The position numbers and the translations under genes were made by a program. A DNA stretch of 64,000 bases from Bubalus kerabau (Eukaryota > Chordata > Mammalia > Artiodactyla > Bovidae), in the NCBI RefSeq assembly GCF_029407905.1, contig NC_073645.1, forward strand, positions 48,175,501-48,239,500. The letters are read 5' to 3'. The notes under the pieces were generated by a model, which was given only the letters and a program-made list of their open reading frames with translations, searched no databases and was not told the origin of the DNA. This document shows, in pieces, positions 1 to 10,995 of this stretch. Positions within the stretch are counted from its first letter, which is position 1. The number at the start of each line of letters is the position of its first letter.

Positions 1-50
1 ACGTGCGTGGTCGATTCCAGTGGTACAGGCAGGAACAGTGCTGGGTCCTG

Positions 51-423
51 TCTCAGTCTACCTGGGCTTCCATATGAAATACCACGCATGGGGCTTATCT
101 AAAGGGAATCACTCACAGTTCTGGAGGCCAGGAAGTCCAAGATCAAGGTGCTGGCAAGCTATGCTCGCACACTGAGGTCTCTTCTCTTTGGTTACCATAG
201 GCTGCCCCACCTTGTATGTGCTCACATGACCTGTTCCTCATGCGCTCAGAGACACAGACTGTCAGCTCTCCGCTGTCAGTTCTTATAAGGACACTATTCC
301 TGCTGGATCAGGGCCCCACTCTCATGACCACAATTAGCCTGAATTACTTCTGTAGGTGCCTCATCTCCAAATATAGCCATACAGGGAGTTGAGTCTTCAC
401 AAAGTGAATCTGGGGGTGGCAGG

Positions 424-465
<42 letters not shown>

Positions 466-487
466 ACAGAGGTTCAGTCCATAACAG
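51..487 (-). repeat. MLT1-type MaLR LTR (antisense) with internal (TG)n
   Basis: The plus strand follows the antisense MLT1 order: the CACAGTTCTGGAGGCCAGGAAG block near 115, TTCTTATAAGGACACTATT near 280, CATCTCCAAATATAGCCA near 361, and the end TTCAGTCCATAACA (474-487). A (TG)n microsatellite (about 427-463) has expanded inside the LTR. Confidence 0.65.
427..463. repeat. (TG)n microsatellite
   Basis: About 17 near-perfect TG units inside the MLT1 remnant. It is probably length-polymorphic. Confidence 0.95.
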
Positions 488-570
488 GTCCATGGCTGTC
501 TGAGAACCCAAAAGCAGATCTGAGACTCAGTTTTATTCCTCTCTGAGTTCCTCAGATGTGGGTATGAGGA

Positions 571-780
571 TTGTTGTTGTTTAGTCACTCAGTCGTGTCT
601 GATTCTTTGCAACCCCATGGACTGTAGCCCACCAGGCTCCTCTGTCCATGGGATTTCTCAGGCAAGAAAAATGGACTGGGTTACCATTTCCTTCTCCAGA
701 GGATCTTCCTGACCCAGGGATCAAACCAGAGTCTCATGCATTGGGAGGAGGATTCTTTACCTCTGAGCCACCAGGGAAGC
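571..780 (-). mobile_element. Bov-tA SINE (antisense)
   Basis: The plus strand reads from the SINE tail (TAGTCACTCAGTCGTGTCTG) to the complement of the tRNA-like head (GATTCTTTACCTCTGAGCCA), ending CCAGGGAAGC. This is the standard ruminant tRNA-Core-RTE SINE. Confidence 0.9.
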
Positions 781-1102
781 TGGTATATGAGAAAACTGTG
801 CTAATAAACTTGTGTGTCTTGGTCTTGTTAGTCTGTTTTCTGTTACAGAGTCCTGAGAACCTACAGAGAAGAAATATCTCCCTGTGTGTCATGTGGTTAA
901 CACTCATGAAAAAAAGCTTTCTAATCTATCACTTTTAGAAACATTTGGATGAGAGCCTGGGTTCAGCAGTTCTCCTCTTTTCTGTTCAGAGCATGCAGGT
1001 GGGGCTTAGAGGGAGAGGAGTCTTGCTCAACTGCTAATTGAGAATTAAGGTTGAAACACCCCAGTTTGAAACAACTTCTGCAAAACCATATATCACCAAT
1101 GA

Positions 1103-1514
1103 ACATAAAGAAGGCTGAGCGCTGAAGAACTGATGCTTTCGAACTGTGGTGCCAAAGAAGACTCTTGAGAGGCCCTTGGACAGCCAAGGGACAGCCAAGG
1201 AGATCAAACTAGTCAATGCTAAAGGACATCAATCCTGAATATTCATTGGAAGGACTGATGCTGAAGCTGAAGCTCCAATACTTTGGCCAACTAATGTGAA
1301 GAGTCGACTCATTGGAAAAGACCCTGATGCTGGGAATGATTGAAGGCAGAAGGAAAAGGGGACAACAGAGGATGAGATGATTGGATGGCATCACCAACTC
1401 AATGAACATGAATTTGATCAAACTCTGGGAGATAGTGAAGGACAGGGAAAATCTGGCATGCTGCAGTCCATGGGGTTGCAAAGAGTCAGACACAACTTAG
1501 CAACTGAATAACAA
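1103..1514 (+). mobile_element. BovB LINE (RTE) 3' fragment
   Basis: Contains the BovB 3' landmarks AAGAAGGCTGAGCGC, TGATGCTTTCGAACTGTGG, CTCATTGGAAAAGACCCTGA and the tail GCAACTGAATAACAACA. It is 5'-truncated and carries an internal 12-bp duplication at about 1179-1197. Remnant coding potential only (end of the RTE polyprotein). Confidence 0.9.
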
Positions 1515-1516
1515 CA

Positions 1517-3930
1517 CACCCTAGTTTAATCCATGCGAAAATCTTTGTTATCCATTGTAGACATATAAGCTTAGCCTTGTTAATGAAATGTCATGGGCTA
1601 CCAAAAACCCAGAAAAATATCCTGGATCATTTTGTCATTTTGATTTAATAAACATTTCAGCTGAAAGAGTAAGACTTGGAATGATGTCAGCATATAATAA
1701 TTAAATCTGGCCTCACCAGCCTGCAGGTATATTTTTAAGCAAAAACAAACACAAAAATTCTGTACGTGCGCCTGATGGCTTTTTTTTTTTTTTTTTAACA
1801 GCAAGCGCATATTTGGTAACACATTCCAGTCAAGAGAATGGTCATCACTAATTCCTTTGGTATCCATGTAATAGCAACGGTCATGAGAAACCACAGTGGA
1901 TATAACACACAGTGTGGGTGTATTTCTTTATAAGTCAGCAGCAGTGAAAAGATTTATAATTTCCCTCTTCCTGACATCAGTGGGCAAGAGAGGCAGGCAG
2001 CCCCGTTGGCTTTGATGAAAAGACATTACACATCATATGCAGTTAATATGGGTTAACGGTTGTAATATCTTTACCCTGATGTCAGTTACAGCTGTTGCTT
2101 CGTTCACGTATGTCAGCAAAGTAAAGCGGAACACAGGGAGGACGCTCTGAAAGTCATCCACAGGACACTTTCCCTACGTCTTTCATGCTTGGTGCTGTTT
2201 CACCAAAACGATTTAAAGAAATTTATCATTTTTTTTTTCCTTCAGCTACAATGTAGACCACAGACTTCTTTCTCTTTCCTTTCAAGCTTTGATAAGAACC
2301 ACCCAGCCTTTTTGAAAATCCTAGAGGCAAGTCAAGTCTCCCCACTTCTGGCCCCTTTGTCAAGGTCTTGACGTGTAAAGATCTGAGGGAAAGACATCTG
2401 CTTGAAGTCACATTTCTGGCTGCAGCCTGACAGGTCACAGCATCCCTGATGTGGATATGGTTCTCCTGCTTAGAGAAGCAAGAAAAGGGGGAAGAATTTC
2501 AACGCCTCCCCTGCTACACACCCCAGACAACTACCTCAGACAGTCTCCTGGGGTCCCAGGATCAGAACTCTGCCTGAGGCGGCCAACGGGACTTGAAAGA
2601 AACCCTCCGTTCTGGAGGCGAGGAGCCAACACTGTCGCTACGCTCCATGTGGAGAAAACATTTGCGTGGAGGCGCCTGCTTCCCCAGCAGCCTGCTGGTG
2701 GGGAGATGGAATCTCAGGGAAGTTTCTGACAGCCTGTGCTCCAGAGAAGTGGGGGACATCATGTCCACATGAGACAGAGAAGGCTGGAGAGACTTCCTAA
2801 GTGTTTCAGTCCATGGGGCTACTGGTTCAACCCCGTGACAGCCGATCCCAAAAGGTTTCTATTTAGCTAGACATTCATGGGTCATGATCAAGTATTGATG
2901 AAAGTGCAAATGCCAGCTCTCTCACAGAGAACCATCTGCTGATGGACTCATTTTAATCATTCCACAGATCATTTCCTTTGCTTGTAATGCACATGCCAAC
3001 ACTCTCACACAAAGCCACAGTGAATCTTTTTTTTTTTTTTTTTCCATCACTCTCCTTAACCCAGAACCCGCCTATCTCTGCTGTCCGAGACCCTCTGGTG
3101 GGGCGAGGTGACTGCACGTCTCCTTCTCTTGTTCTGCCTCTTACTTGCCTCACGTTCAGACTGTCAGCCACTTGGTACAGTGGGAGACCAGGTCCACGAG
3201 CTGAGATTTTTATACCAGCAAGTGCTGACGTGGGAGAACTTCAGAAGGAAGAGGATTTTCAGCTGCTCTTCAGCCATTGGTTGTTTCACAAATAGTTCTT
3301 TCAATGAGGAGTGTTTCATCTGAGCAAGCATTTGCTGACTCACCCCAAGAGCACATACCTTCCAGGAAGTTGGGTTGGCAACAGACGCTGGCTAAAAAAA
3401 CCCAGGCAATTGTTTTTCCATTATTCCATTACCAGCTGGCAGAGAGGACACATCACCAAAATAGGAGTGTCTCCTTAGACGTGAAGGCACGGAGACCGCA
3501 GCGAGGCGGGCTGATGCCGTGACCGTCTGCTCTGTCATCTCAAATGGTTCCAAATGTTGTCTGGTCCAAACTCATGAATATCAGCCACAGAACCTCTGCT
3601 CCTACAGCCTGCTTTATCACTAAAGGATCGTTGCATGCCAGAACCCAAACATGCTCAGATGCAAAGAAATCAGCTCCAGGACTGGATGTGAATACTGAAG
3701 TTATGATGATGATGCATCCTATTATAATTTCAAAGTCTAGTCTTTCCCTAAGTCTGATGTTAATCAGAGAATCTAGCACATGGTGACCAATTCCTGACAG
3801 AGCTACAGGGATGGCTAATAGGATTCAGGCCTTTACTTCCATATTTATTCTATTAATAATATTATTATATTTCTGTGATGACCTCGTTATAACAGAAATG
3901 CTGGATATTTGACATTCACTCATCAGTATT
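1517..3930. other. Intergenic/3' flank, no recognised gene
   Basis: Unique-looking sequence with poly-T runs (about 1780-1796 and 3028-3044) and a GC-richer block near 2500-2760. Open frames here occur on both strands without splice or family support. No feature assigned. Confidence 0.4.
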
Positions 3931-4131
3931 GGGCTTCCCTGGTAGTCCAGATGGTAAAGAATCTACCTGCAAAGAGGGAGACCTGGGTTCAATCCCTGGG
4001 TTGGGAAGATCCACTGGAGAAGGGAATGGCTACCCACTCCAGTATCCTTGCCTGGAGAATCCCCTTGGACAGAGGAACCTGGTGGGCTACAGTCCATGGG
4101 GTCACAAAGAGTTGGACACAACTAAGCGACT
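3931..4131 (+). mobile_element. Bov-tA SINE, target of a later BovB insertion
   Basis: Head GGGCTTCCCTGGTAGTCCAG, then GGGTTCAATCCCTGGG (B-box-like), then the Bov-A body ending GACACAACTAAGCGACTAAG. Its 3' end was the insertion site of the neighbouring BovB piece. Confidence 0.92.
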
Positions 4132-4141
4132 AAGCACATCA

Positions 4142-4344
4142 TTGGAAAAGACTCTGATGCTGGGAAGGATCGAAGGCAGGAGGAGAGGGGCATGACAGAG
4201 GATGAGATGGTTGGATGGCATCACTAACTTGATAGACAGGAGTTTGAGCAAGCTCTGGGATTTGGAGATGGACAGGGAAGCCTGTATGCTGCAGTCCATG
4301 GGGTCACAACGAGTTGGACACAACTGAGCAACTGAACTGAACTG
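4142..4344 (+). mobile_element. Short BovB 3' insertion with perfect 10-bp TSD
   Basis: A 203-bp BovB tail (TTGGAAAAGACTCTGATGCT ... CAACTGAACTGAACTG) flanked by the exact direct repeat AAGCACATCA at 4132-4141 and 4345-4354. It inserted at the 3' edge of a Bov-tA. The ACTGA repeats at its end are the typical BovB tail. Confidence 0.9.
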
Positions 4345-4354
4345 AAGCACATCA

Positions 4355-5689
4355 GCATTAAAAAACAACTATAATCATGGAGAAAAGAAATTAGTTGAGC
4401 AGAAACTAAAACTTAACTTGCAGCCTTGTCCTGAGCTGGCTGTCCAGAGGAAAGCAAAGCTCAATAGACATCATAAATTCCTACCCACTACTTACCTCAG
4501 GCACCTTAGTTAAGAACTGTCCTCAGGAATACATAACTCAGTGGCATTTAATCTCATGTGGGCTTTTATTTATTCTTTAGATTTTAAGACTTGACATCAG
4601 GCTTGCAAAGGTAGGAAGCCCTTTCTGGGCATTTTTGAAAGTTGGCTCTACCCAGGCACTCAGAGATATTTATATATTAACTGACACAAATCCACTTTTT
4701 AGAAAGTGTCACAGAACAGTCCAGAAGTGGTTTGGCCCTGAATTTAAATTATTGGTTAGGAAAAATATTGGAAATTCTCTGAAGATATTAAAGAAAAACA
4801 AGTAGAAGCTGTGACAAGATAGCTACCAACAAACACTGTCCTAAACTAATACCACGCATTTGATGAAAAATATTTTTTGTTAAAAAGTATTAAAAATGTA
4901 AACAGAAAATCAACATTGCACTCTAGAAGAGGCCTCATAAGTTCACAAACACCAAATCAACCTTAAGGGCAAGCGTAACCATGCTGTCAAAACTGTTTCT
5001 AAGAATGAGAAGAGCTTGAGAAAATACAAAGCCTGCAAAGCGTCCAGTGTGTATGACTGATTTTTGCTGTAGCAACACCTGCAGATTCAACAGTCTTGCT
5101 GGTGCATCTTGTCAGCACCAAGCTGAGGGACTAAGAGATGACCAACCGGTGGCCTTGTGCTCAGGGTTTCTCAGGACACTCTACTTCCACGTCTATGTGG
5201 AGATGACAAGAAACACTCCGGCTGTTCGCTCTGGGCCAGACCACCTTCTAAGCGCTCCACTCACACTGGCCCATTCCCATAGAAAACTGAAGGAGAAGGC
5301 ACTGTAATGATCTCCGTTTAATGGACAGAGATGAGCAGACTGAAGCAAGTGAAGTAACTAGCCATGCCAGCTCTTAATCATCCTACACGGCCCTATGCAC
5401 CCTTCCTCGCCTTCTCTGTTAAAGTGGATCCAGGCCCTTGAAATGGTTTCCCTCTGCCCACTCCCACGATGCCAGGCTTTGCCAGCAGAGGGAGCAGGAG
5501 AGAGACTGCAGGAGGAGAAGGGACCCGGCCATCAGGAAGCTCAAGGGCCCATACCTGGTGGCTCAATGGTCAGGTGGTGGTGGACCAGGAGCAGGTCAGA
5601 GGTCCCCCCGGCACTTGGCAGCGTTTCTCTCTGAGCACCACCTGCACTAGCTGCTTGGTTCATAACACAGAACGTGGGACAGGGCAACG
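4355..5689. other. 3' flank, no recognised gene
   Basis: AT-rich to about 5040, then mixed unique sequence. A weak MIR-like antisense segment is possible at about 5315-5365 (GATGAGCAGACTGAAGC). Nothing else identified. Confidence 0.35.
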
Positions 5690-5707
5690 ATGTTTGTAAT
5701 AGTTGCA

Positions 5708-5713
5708 TTTATT
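5708..5713 (-). terminator. Candidate distal poly(A) signal (AATAAA) of C10orf90
   Basis: This is the first canonical AATAAA on the minus strand after the stop codon, about 0.8 kb downstream. It is followed within 60 bases by a moderately GU-rich stretch containing TTCTGTGTTATG. If used, the 3'UTR would be about 0.83 kb (roughly 5690-6525). Confidence 0.4.
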
Positions 5714-6457
5714 TCCATTTTTGGTAAAACTATTGTTCTTCATTCCCCAAACACATTTATAAATAAAGGACATTGTAAGGCTTGGAGAAACAAAATGGCA
5801 GAGTTGGAGCCATCGGGCCATTTTCAGCCATGCAGCTCTTTTGGTTGAGGGGTGGCTTGCCCAAAACACTGACGTGACCTACAACTCGTTTCCAGCCAAT
5901 TCTGCCCTCATGGCTTCCGTGGATATAGACTCTTTTGCTGAATGAAGACAGGTGCTAGGAGTGGGGTAGGGGTGGTAGGGGCGGCTAAACAAGTCCGCAG
6001 TCTCTGACAGAGCAGCCGCCTAGCTCCAAAGTCACCTCCAGTATTAATGATACAGACATTTAGAGGGGTTTCAAACACACTGTGCGATGGTCCAAAATCT
6101 GGAGTTTGCAGAACTGGCAGAAGTTGGGAATGGTATTTTTAAAGTGATGTATTTAGGTCCTAGAAATTCAATGAAAAAGAAAAAAAAAAAGCCAGTCCCC
6201 AGGGATCTAAGCCCATGAGAGCATAGAAGGCCTTTGTGCCTGGGTGGAAATGGTAGGAGTAAACATCAGAAGAAAGGACTGTATCAAGTGGGTTCTGTTG
6301 GGTTGATTACCCCACTGCAGTCCGAAGATCCATTTTCTCAAGGGTTATCGTTTCTGCCTGGTTTAGTTCAGCAATTCAGGAAACTATGCTTTGCTTTATG
6401 GGAAAAAAAAAAATCAAAAGTAAAATAAGTGTTTCACGTCATGAAGATACGGTTAAG

Positions 6458-6463
6458 TTTAAT
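6458..6463 (-). terminator. Possible proximal poly(A) signal (ATTAAA) of C10orf90
   Basis: ATTAAA on the minus strand, about 63 bases after the stop codon. It is the common variant hexamer. No strong GU-rich element was identified downstream, so use of this site is speculative. Confidence 0.25.
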
Positions 6464-6525
6464 GGTTTATCCAGCGTTTGAAGTCATCCCCGGTCCAGGT
6501 AGAGGGTCGGTGGGGCAGCCCGTGG

Positions 6526-6564
6526 TTACACCGCGTTCCTTTGAAGGAGCTGGTCCAGTAATTG
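6526..6564 (-). CDS. C10orf90: C10orf90 terminal coding exon and stop
   Basis: After an 88-bp intron with a good acceptor (CTCTGCTTCCCCAG), 12 codons read QLLDQLLQRNAV and then TAA (6528-6526). This is the expected end of an ALMS-motif protein, a leucine-rich tail after FKK. The 3'UTR continues below 6526. The phase (0) matches the preceding exon exactly. Confidence 0.92.
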   Translation of the reverse strand, partial: QLLDQLLQRNAV

Positions 6565-6652
6565 CTGGGGAAGCAGAGACAGAGACATCAAGTTCAGACT
6601 CAGCATCTGGGCACCACACACACGTCACCCCTGCTGGCCGCCGGGCCGTTAC

Positions 6653-6752
6653 CTTTTTGAAGACCTCGGCCCGGAGTCTGTTACTCTGTAAGATCACCCT
6701 TTTCTTTTGTTCCTCTTTTTTCTTCCTAACTTCCGGCAAGTTATTATAGATT
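6653..6752 (-). CDS. C10orf90: C10orf90 exon with the ALMS NLPEV block (100 bp)
   Basis: The acceptor is TTTGTTTCAG and the donor GTAACG (no G at position 5). One leading base completes the arginine from the previous exon. The remaining 33 codons begin IYNNLPEVRKKKEEQKKR and end NRLRAEVFKK in phase 0. This lysine/glutamate-rich helix is the most conserved block of the ALMS motif. The reading frame does not close at the donor but runs on through the next, 88-bp, intron. Confidence 0.93.
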
Positions 6753-7078
6753 CTGAAACAAATTGAGAAAACATTTTGAAATGGTAGCGAGACAGCGGGT
6801 GTCTGCCGTGGCTCTGCCTCCTGTCTTGTCAGCAGGCACTTACATTTCAAAGGGCAGATCAGCCGGCTCTGGACCACCCCGTGTCTCTAGGACCCCTAGA
6901 CCTGGGGCTCCCCTGACTGTCTGCAGACAGGGCTGCCCAGGCGGGGGCCATGCAGTAGATGGGGCCCCACCCAGGGCAGAGCTGGAGGGGCCAGGGATTT
7001 CTTTAGAAGTCAGGTTTCTTTCTCTCCACCCCCTGTGATAATTGACCACTTGCTTGTAAAATGAGAGATGCCAGGCCT

Positions 7079-7157
7079 ACTGCTTTGGCCACTCTGAGTG
7101 TACACATGTGTGTGTGTGTGCTTTGGCCACTCCTAGTGTACACGTGTGTGTGTGTGT
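7079..7157. repeat. Tandem duplication with (TG)n next to a SINE
   Basis: A ~40-bp unit (CTTTGGCCACTC...GTGTACAC(A/G)TG then TG repeats) occurs twice in tandem. CTGAGTGTA from the first copy reappears just after the adjacent SINE (about 7371), so the block was probably in place at or near the SINE insertion. Confidence 0.75.
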
Positions 7158-7370
7158 GCATGCTCAGTCAGTCGTGTCCAACTCTTTGTGACCCCAGACT
7201 GTACCCCACCAGCCTCCTCTGTCCATGGGATTTCCCAGGCAAGCATACTGGAGTGGGTTGCCATTTCCTCTTCCAGGGGATCTTCCCAACCCAGGGATCA
7301 AACCTGTGTCTCCTGTATCTTCTGTACTGACAGGTGGCTTCTCTACCATCTGAGCTGCCTGGGAAGCCCC
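7158..7370 (-). mobile_element. Bov-tA SINE (antisense)
   Basis: Runs from GCTCAGTCAGTCGTGTCCAA to the complement of the tRNA head (CATCTGAGCTGCCTGGGAAG). It lies in the 6753-10908 intron of C10orf90. Confidence 0.92.
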
Positions 7371-7950
7371 CTGAGTGTAAACCTACTTTTTACCAAATAC
7401 ATTTTTTGCCTCTCAGCTTTTGTCTTCCTATGACTTGGAAAAGGAGCAGTGAATCTATGAGCGTAGCTGGGGTCGTATTGGAGCAGCCCACAGATAACAT
7501 GTGCGTGTCTGCCTCTTCACCTACTGCATTCCTAAGGAAGATGTTTCCAAACTCATCTTAGGCGTAAGTATCACACGTTTGTCCTGGTGCAAAATCAGGA
7601 GCTTCCAGGACACCAGCAGGGCCTCAGGAAGCCTCCTTCTGGGCCCTTCCTTCTTACTTCCCTACAGAGACTGCATATGTACAGACGTAAACAAGATTTT
7701 GGCTGGCATCCATGGACAGAGAGGGGACACTGCAGCCTGAGCTTTGAGGATGCTGTACCTGTGACATGTGGCTGAACATCTCTTTTATTTTCCCTCATGT
7801 TTGAAAGCCCAACAAAATTTAACATGTTCCCCAATTAAAATAATAATTACAAAGTATGGAAAGATTGATGATGGCAACATTAGCAAGATGTCGTCTTGGT
7901 TAATGGGTATTAGGCTAATCATCTTTTTATGAGTTTATCTTTTAAATGCT

Positions 7951-8693
7951 CTTTTTACTGGATATACAGCTGATTTACAGTATGGCTGTGGTCAGTATAG
8001 CTGACGTATGGTGCTGTGTTAGTTTCAGGCGTACAGCAGTGACTTAGCTTATACATGTATGCATATTCTTTTTCAGATAGGTTATTAAAAAGTACTGAGT
8101 CCACTTCCTGGTGCTGCACAGTAGGTCCTTGGTGATTATCTGTTTTACACACAGCAGTATGTGTGTGTTAGCCCCAAACTCCCAATTCATCCTTCCCCCA
8201 CCCTTTCCCCCAGGTGAGCATATGTTTCTTTTCTAAGTCTGTGGGTCTATTTCTGTTTTGCAGGTAAGTTCATTTATATCATAATTTTTTTAGAATCCAC
8301 GTATAAGCGGCATTTATCATATGACATTTGTCTGACCTACTTCACGTAGTATGATCATCTCTAGGTCCATCCATGTTGCTGCAAATGGCACTATTTCGTT
8401 CTTTTTTATGGCTGAGTAATATTCCATCGTATGTGTGTTTCGTATCTTGATCCATTCCTCTGTTGATGGACACTGAGGTGTCTTTCATGTCTTGGCTATG
8501 GTGACTAGTGCTGCTATGAACACTGGGGTGCGTGTGTCTCTTCAAATACAGTTTTCTCTGGGTATATGTCCAGGAATGGGCTTGCAGGATCATATGGTAG
8601 CTCTATTTTCCGTTTTTTAAGGATCCTCCTCTTTACTGTTCTCCATAGGAGCTATATCAATTTATATTCCCACCAACAAAGTATAGGAGGGTC
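7951..8693 (-). mobile_element. L1 3' end (antisense)
   Basis: The plus strand reads backward through the L1 3'UTR (GTTAGTTTCAGGCGTACAGC) and the end of ORF2 (TTATGGCTGAGTAATATTCC, CACTGGGGTGCGTGTGTCTC) to TATTCCCACCAACAAAGTAT. Heavily mutated 3'-truncated copy with no intact ORF. Confidence 0.9.
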
Positions 8694-8754
8694 CCTTACT
8701 AGTATAATCATCTGACACGAATTTTTCCAGGTAGCCCTCACACCAGGTGGAAGA

Positions 8755-8870
8755 GATGTACAGTGTCCTGTTATGGGAGTGAGGAACCCAGGCCCAGCGA
8801 GGTCAGGAGGCCAGTGACGTCCCTCAGCTGGTGAATGAGGAGCTGGGAGCCCAGCCTTGGTCTGCTTGAC
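8755..8870 (-). repeat. MIR SINE remnant (antisense)
   Basis: AGGAACCCAGGCCCAGCGAG ... AGCTGGTGAATGAGGAGCTG resembles the antisense MIR core. Old and diverged. Confidence 0.5.
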
Positions 8871-9189
8871 TTCTTGCCACACTGGCCCCCAGTCACATAG
8901 CACAAAGTAACTCAGGCACTGCCTACACGCATCAGAGTGCCTGGCACAGAGGGCGTCAGCGTGGTATGAATTAATGAGTGCACACACGACTGCCAAGCCC
9001 AGGAGCTGTTCGAGAAGCAAGCAGGAGAAGGCCGTCAGGATCAGTAGGAAAGATGACATGTCCCAAAGCTCCCCAGTGGAAATCCTCCTGCACCCATACA
9101 GACACATCATCCCCATCTTAACCATCTGACCATGTGGGGTGTTCAGGATAAAAATTCCTAGGCCTCAATCCTGGAGCTTCTGCTACAGT

Positions 9190-9570
9190 ATTTTCTTAAA
9201 AGAACATCCTTAACAAATTATGGTTCATTTATGCAATGGACCACTCTGCATCAGTGAAGAAAATCATCCATATCTTCTGACATAGAAAGACCCCACAGAC
9301 ATAAAGTAAAAGAAGCAAGCTATAGAAAGATAATACATAGCATGATCCCATTTATGGTCATAAATTAGACAATTGTATATGTAACAAGTAAATGTCTGTT
9401 TTCAGGCAGAGAGAAAGGCCTGGAAGGGTATAAAGGATGCCAATACCTATGGTGTCTCTGGAGGCAGGACAAGGTTGGGGAAATGGGGTAGGAGAGGGGA
9501 TAGCTGGTCATGAGCGACTTCAGTTCTCTCTCCTGTGCTTGAATTTTTAAAATGAAAGTGCAATTTAGTA
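9190..9570 (+). repeat. Old L1M-type 3' fragment
   Basis: GGTTCATTTATGCAATGGAC, AGCATGATCCCATTTATGGT and the following GAGGCAGGACAAGG segment follow the order of ancient L1 3' ends. Strongly diverged. Read by eye only. Confidence 0.5.
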
Positions 9571-10908
9571 ACGTAATTAATAACAAAGAACACGAAAGAA
9601 AAGAAAGCTCCATTATGATTCTGCGGGGGAGTGAAGTCCGAGAGCCGGGGTCTGAGTCCACTTAGGGCAGACCACAGCCTAGATGCCTCACTGACTGTAT
9701 CCAAGGAGACCCGGCTTCCAGCCAGGGAAGTCATGATGGGGGACACAGCACCACTGATCCTCTCAGAGGCTGTTCCGTCTTCAGTAAGATGACAGGACAA
9801 TGCTCTGTCCACAGATGCTGCTTTGAGATCTAGCATTTTAATTTCAAGCCTCCACAATAGGGGCTTTGGGCTTAGGGACCAGGAGGGGACCATTTGGCTG
9901 AATTTTCCACAAAATTGAAAGAGGAATACTTTGGGCATGAGGTATACACGGCTTCATACTTCTGAAACAGCAGGTCTCGACCCCCAGTGGCCATTTCAAG
10001 CGCCCAGTTAGAACACTGTGAAGCCGGTGGTTAATGGAAGGGTTCCCCTCCTCCCCACTGACACTTTTTTTTTTTTAATTCACAGAGAGGTTCCCTACAG
10101 ATAATCAAAGCTGGCTAATGATCATGGAAACAATATAATCATGGGAAAAGCAGAGATTTTGTGCCTGGAGTGGGGAGAAATGTACTCTTCCTATTTCAAT
10201 GGTTTCTCTGAGTTGCCCTATCAGTTTGGTTTAATTATTATAATTCCCCCTAGTGCCAGATACTTTATTATAAACTAATGACATGTTACTTGCATGAACT
10301 TGGCGAACTCTGCTGGGTTATTACGTGTGGATTGGGAGGCCCGAGCTCGGGAAGAATGGCAGCCTTTGTGTACTGGTGAGAACGAGGGGGTGTCCAGAAC
10401 TGCAACCAGCCAAGCAGGACATGGAGAGCTTGCAGCAGCCGGGCGCCAAGAAGGCCAGCTTGTGGCCCTCTGCGGCTCCGTGGCCCCCTCACACTGTCCA
10501 CCTCCAGGCCTGGAAGCTTTCTTGCAGGCCCAGAGACCCAGCTCCTCCCCCTCTTATGAAATTACCTGTGAAGGTGCACAGTGACAAACGGCACCTGCCC
10601 AGAGCAATGGCAGGAACACGCAGAAGCATTTCTGGTGAGTCTGGGGATCTCCTAGAGACCAATTAGCGGACTGGTTCAGAACTCAAGACCTACCGCCTTC
10701 CTAAGGGTTTTCCAAGAACGACATCAACATTCAGAGGTGCAATTCAGCGACTGCGCTCCTTTGGGCCAGCTTTTCAAATTCACGGCCAAGAAGACCTCAG
10801 AGCTCAAACGTGGACCTAGAAGTAGTGGCCCCGCTGGGCAGAGCCTGCATCCAGCAAGCCACCCCTCCTTCCCCCACTTTTTCGACCTCACACAATAGAA
10901 CCAAGTAC
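9571..10908. other. C10orf90 intron sequence, nothing assigned
   Basis: Unique-looking intron sequence. Open frames on both strands (for example 9447-9938 minus) lack splice or family support. Confidence 0.35.
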
Positions 10909-10972
10909 CTTTTAGATCGCATGTGCATCTCCTTCTCTGAAATGTACCTTTCTTTGGGTTTGAACAAGTTAT
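10909..10972 (-). CDS. C10orf90: C10orf90 64-bp microexon-like ALMS exon
   Basis: This short exon is too small to show as a long open frame. Its acceptor is a run of 20 T followed by CAG (plus strand 10973-10995). The donor is GTACTT at 10908-10903, which lacks the usual G at position 5. It starts with two bases (AT) that complete the aspartate codon begun by the exon at 27464, and ends with two bases (AG) completed to arginine by the next exon. The peptide is DNLFKPKERYISEKEMHMRS, then K and the split arginine. This is the middle of the ALMS motif, between the FISRS core and the NLPEV block. Both phases and the sequence fit the family order. Confidence 0.9.
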
Positions 10973-10975
10973 CTG

Positions 10976-10995
10976 AAAAAAAAAAAAAAAAAAAA
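10976..10995. repeat. 20-base homopolymer within the C10orf90 splice acceptor
   Basis: Twenty A on the plus strand, read as T20 on the gene strand, immediately before CAG of the 64-bp exon. It serves as the whole polypyrimidine tract. The run length is prone to slippage and to sequencing error. Confidence 0.9.

Larger units (their letters stand above)
5690..6525 (-). other. C10orf90: Probable C10orf90 3'UTR
   Basis: Single-copy-looking sequence between the stop codon and the first AATAAA, with no recognised SINE or LINE inside. Extent is inferred from the poly(A) signal only. Confidence 0.4.

Noticed and set aside
6467..6877. 136-codon minus-strand frame as a single-exon gene
   Set aside because: It is the NLPEV exon of C10orf90 read through its flanking introns. 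The acceptor and donor inside it explain the homologous part.
8652..9125. 157-codon minus-strand open frame
   Set aside because: It spans the L1 border and an antisense MIR, so the translation mixes repeat sequence.
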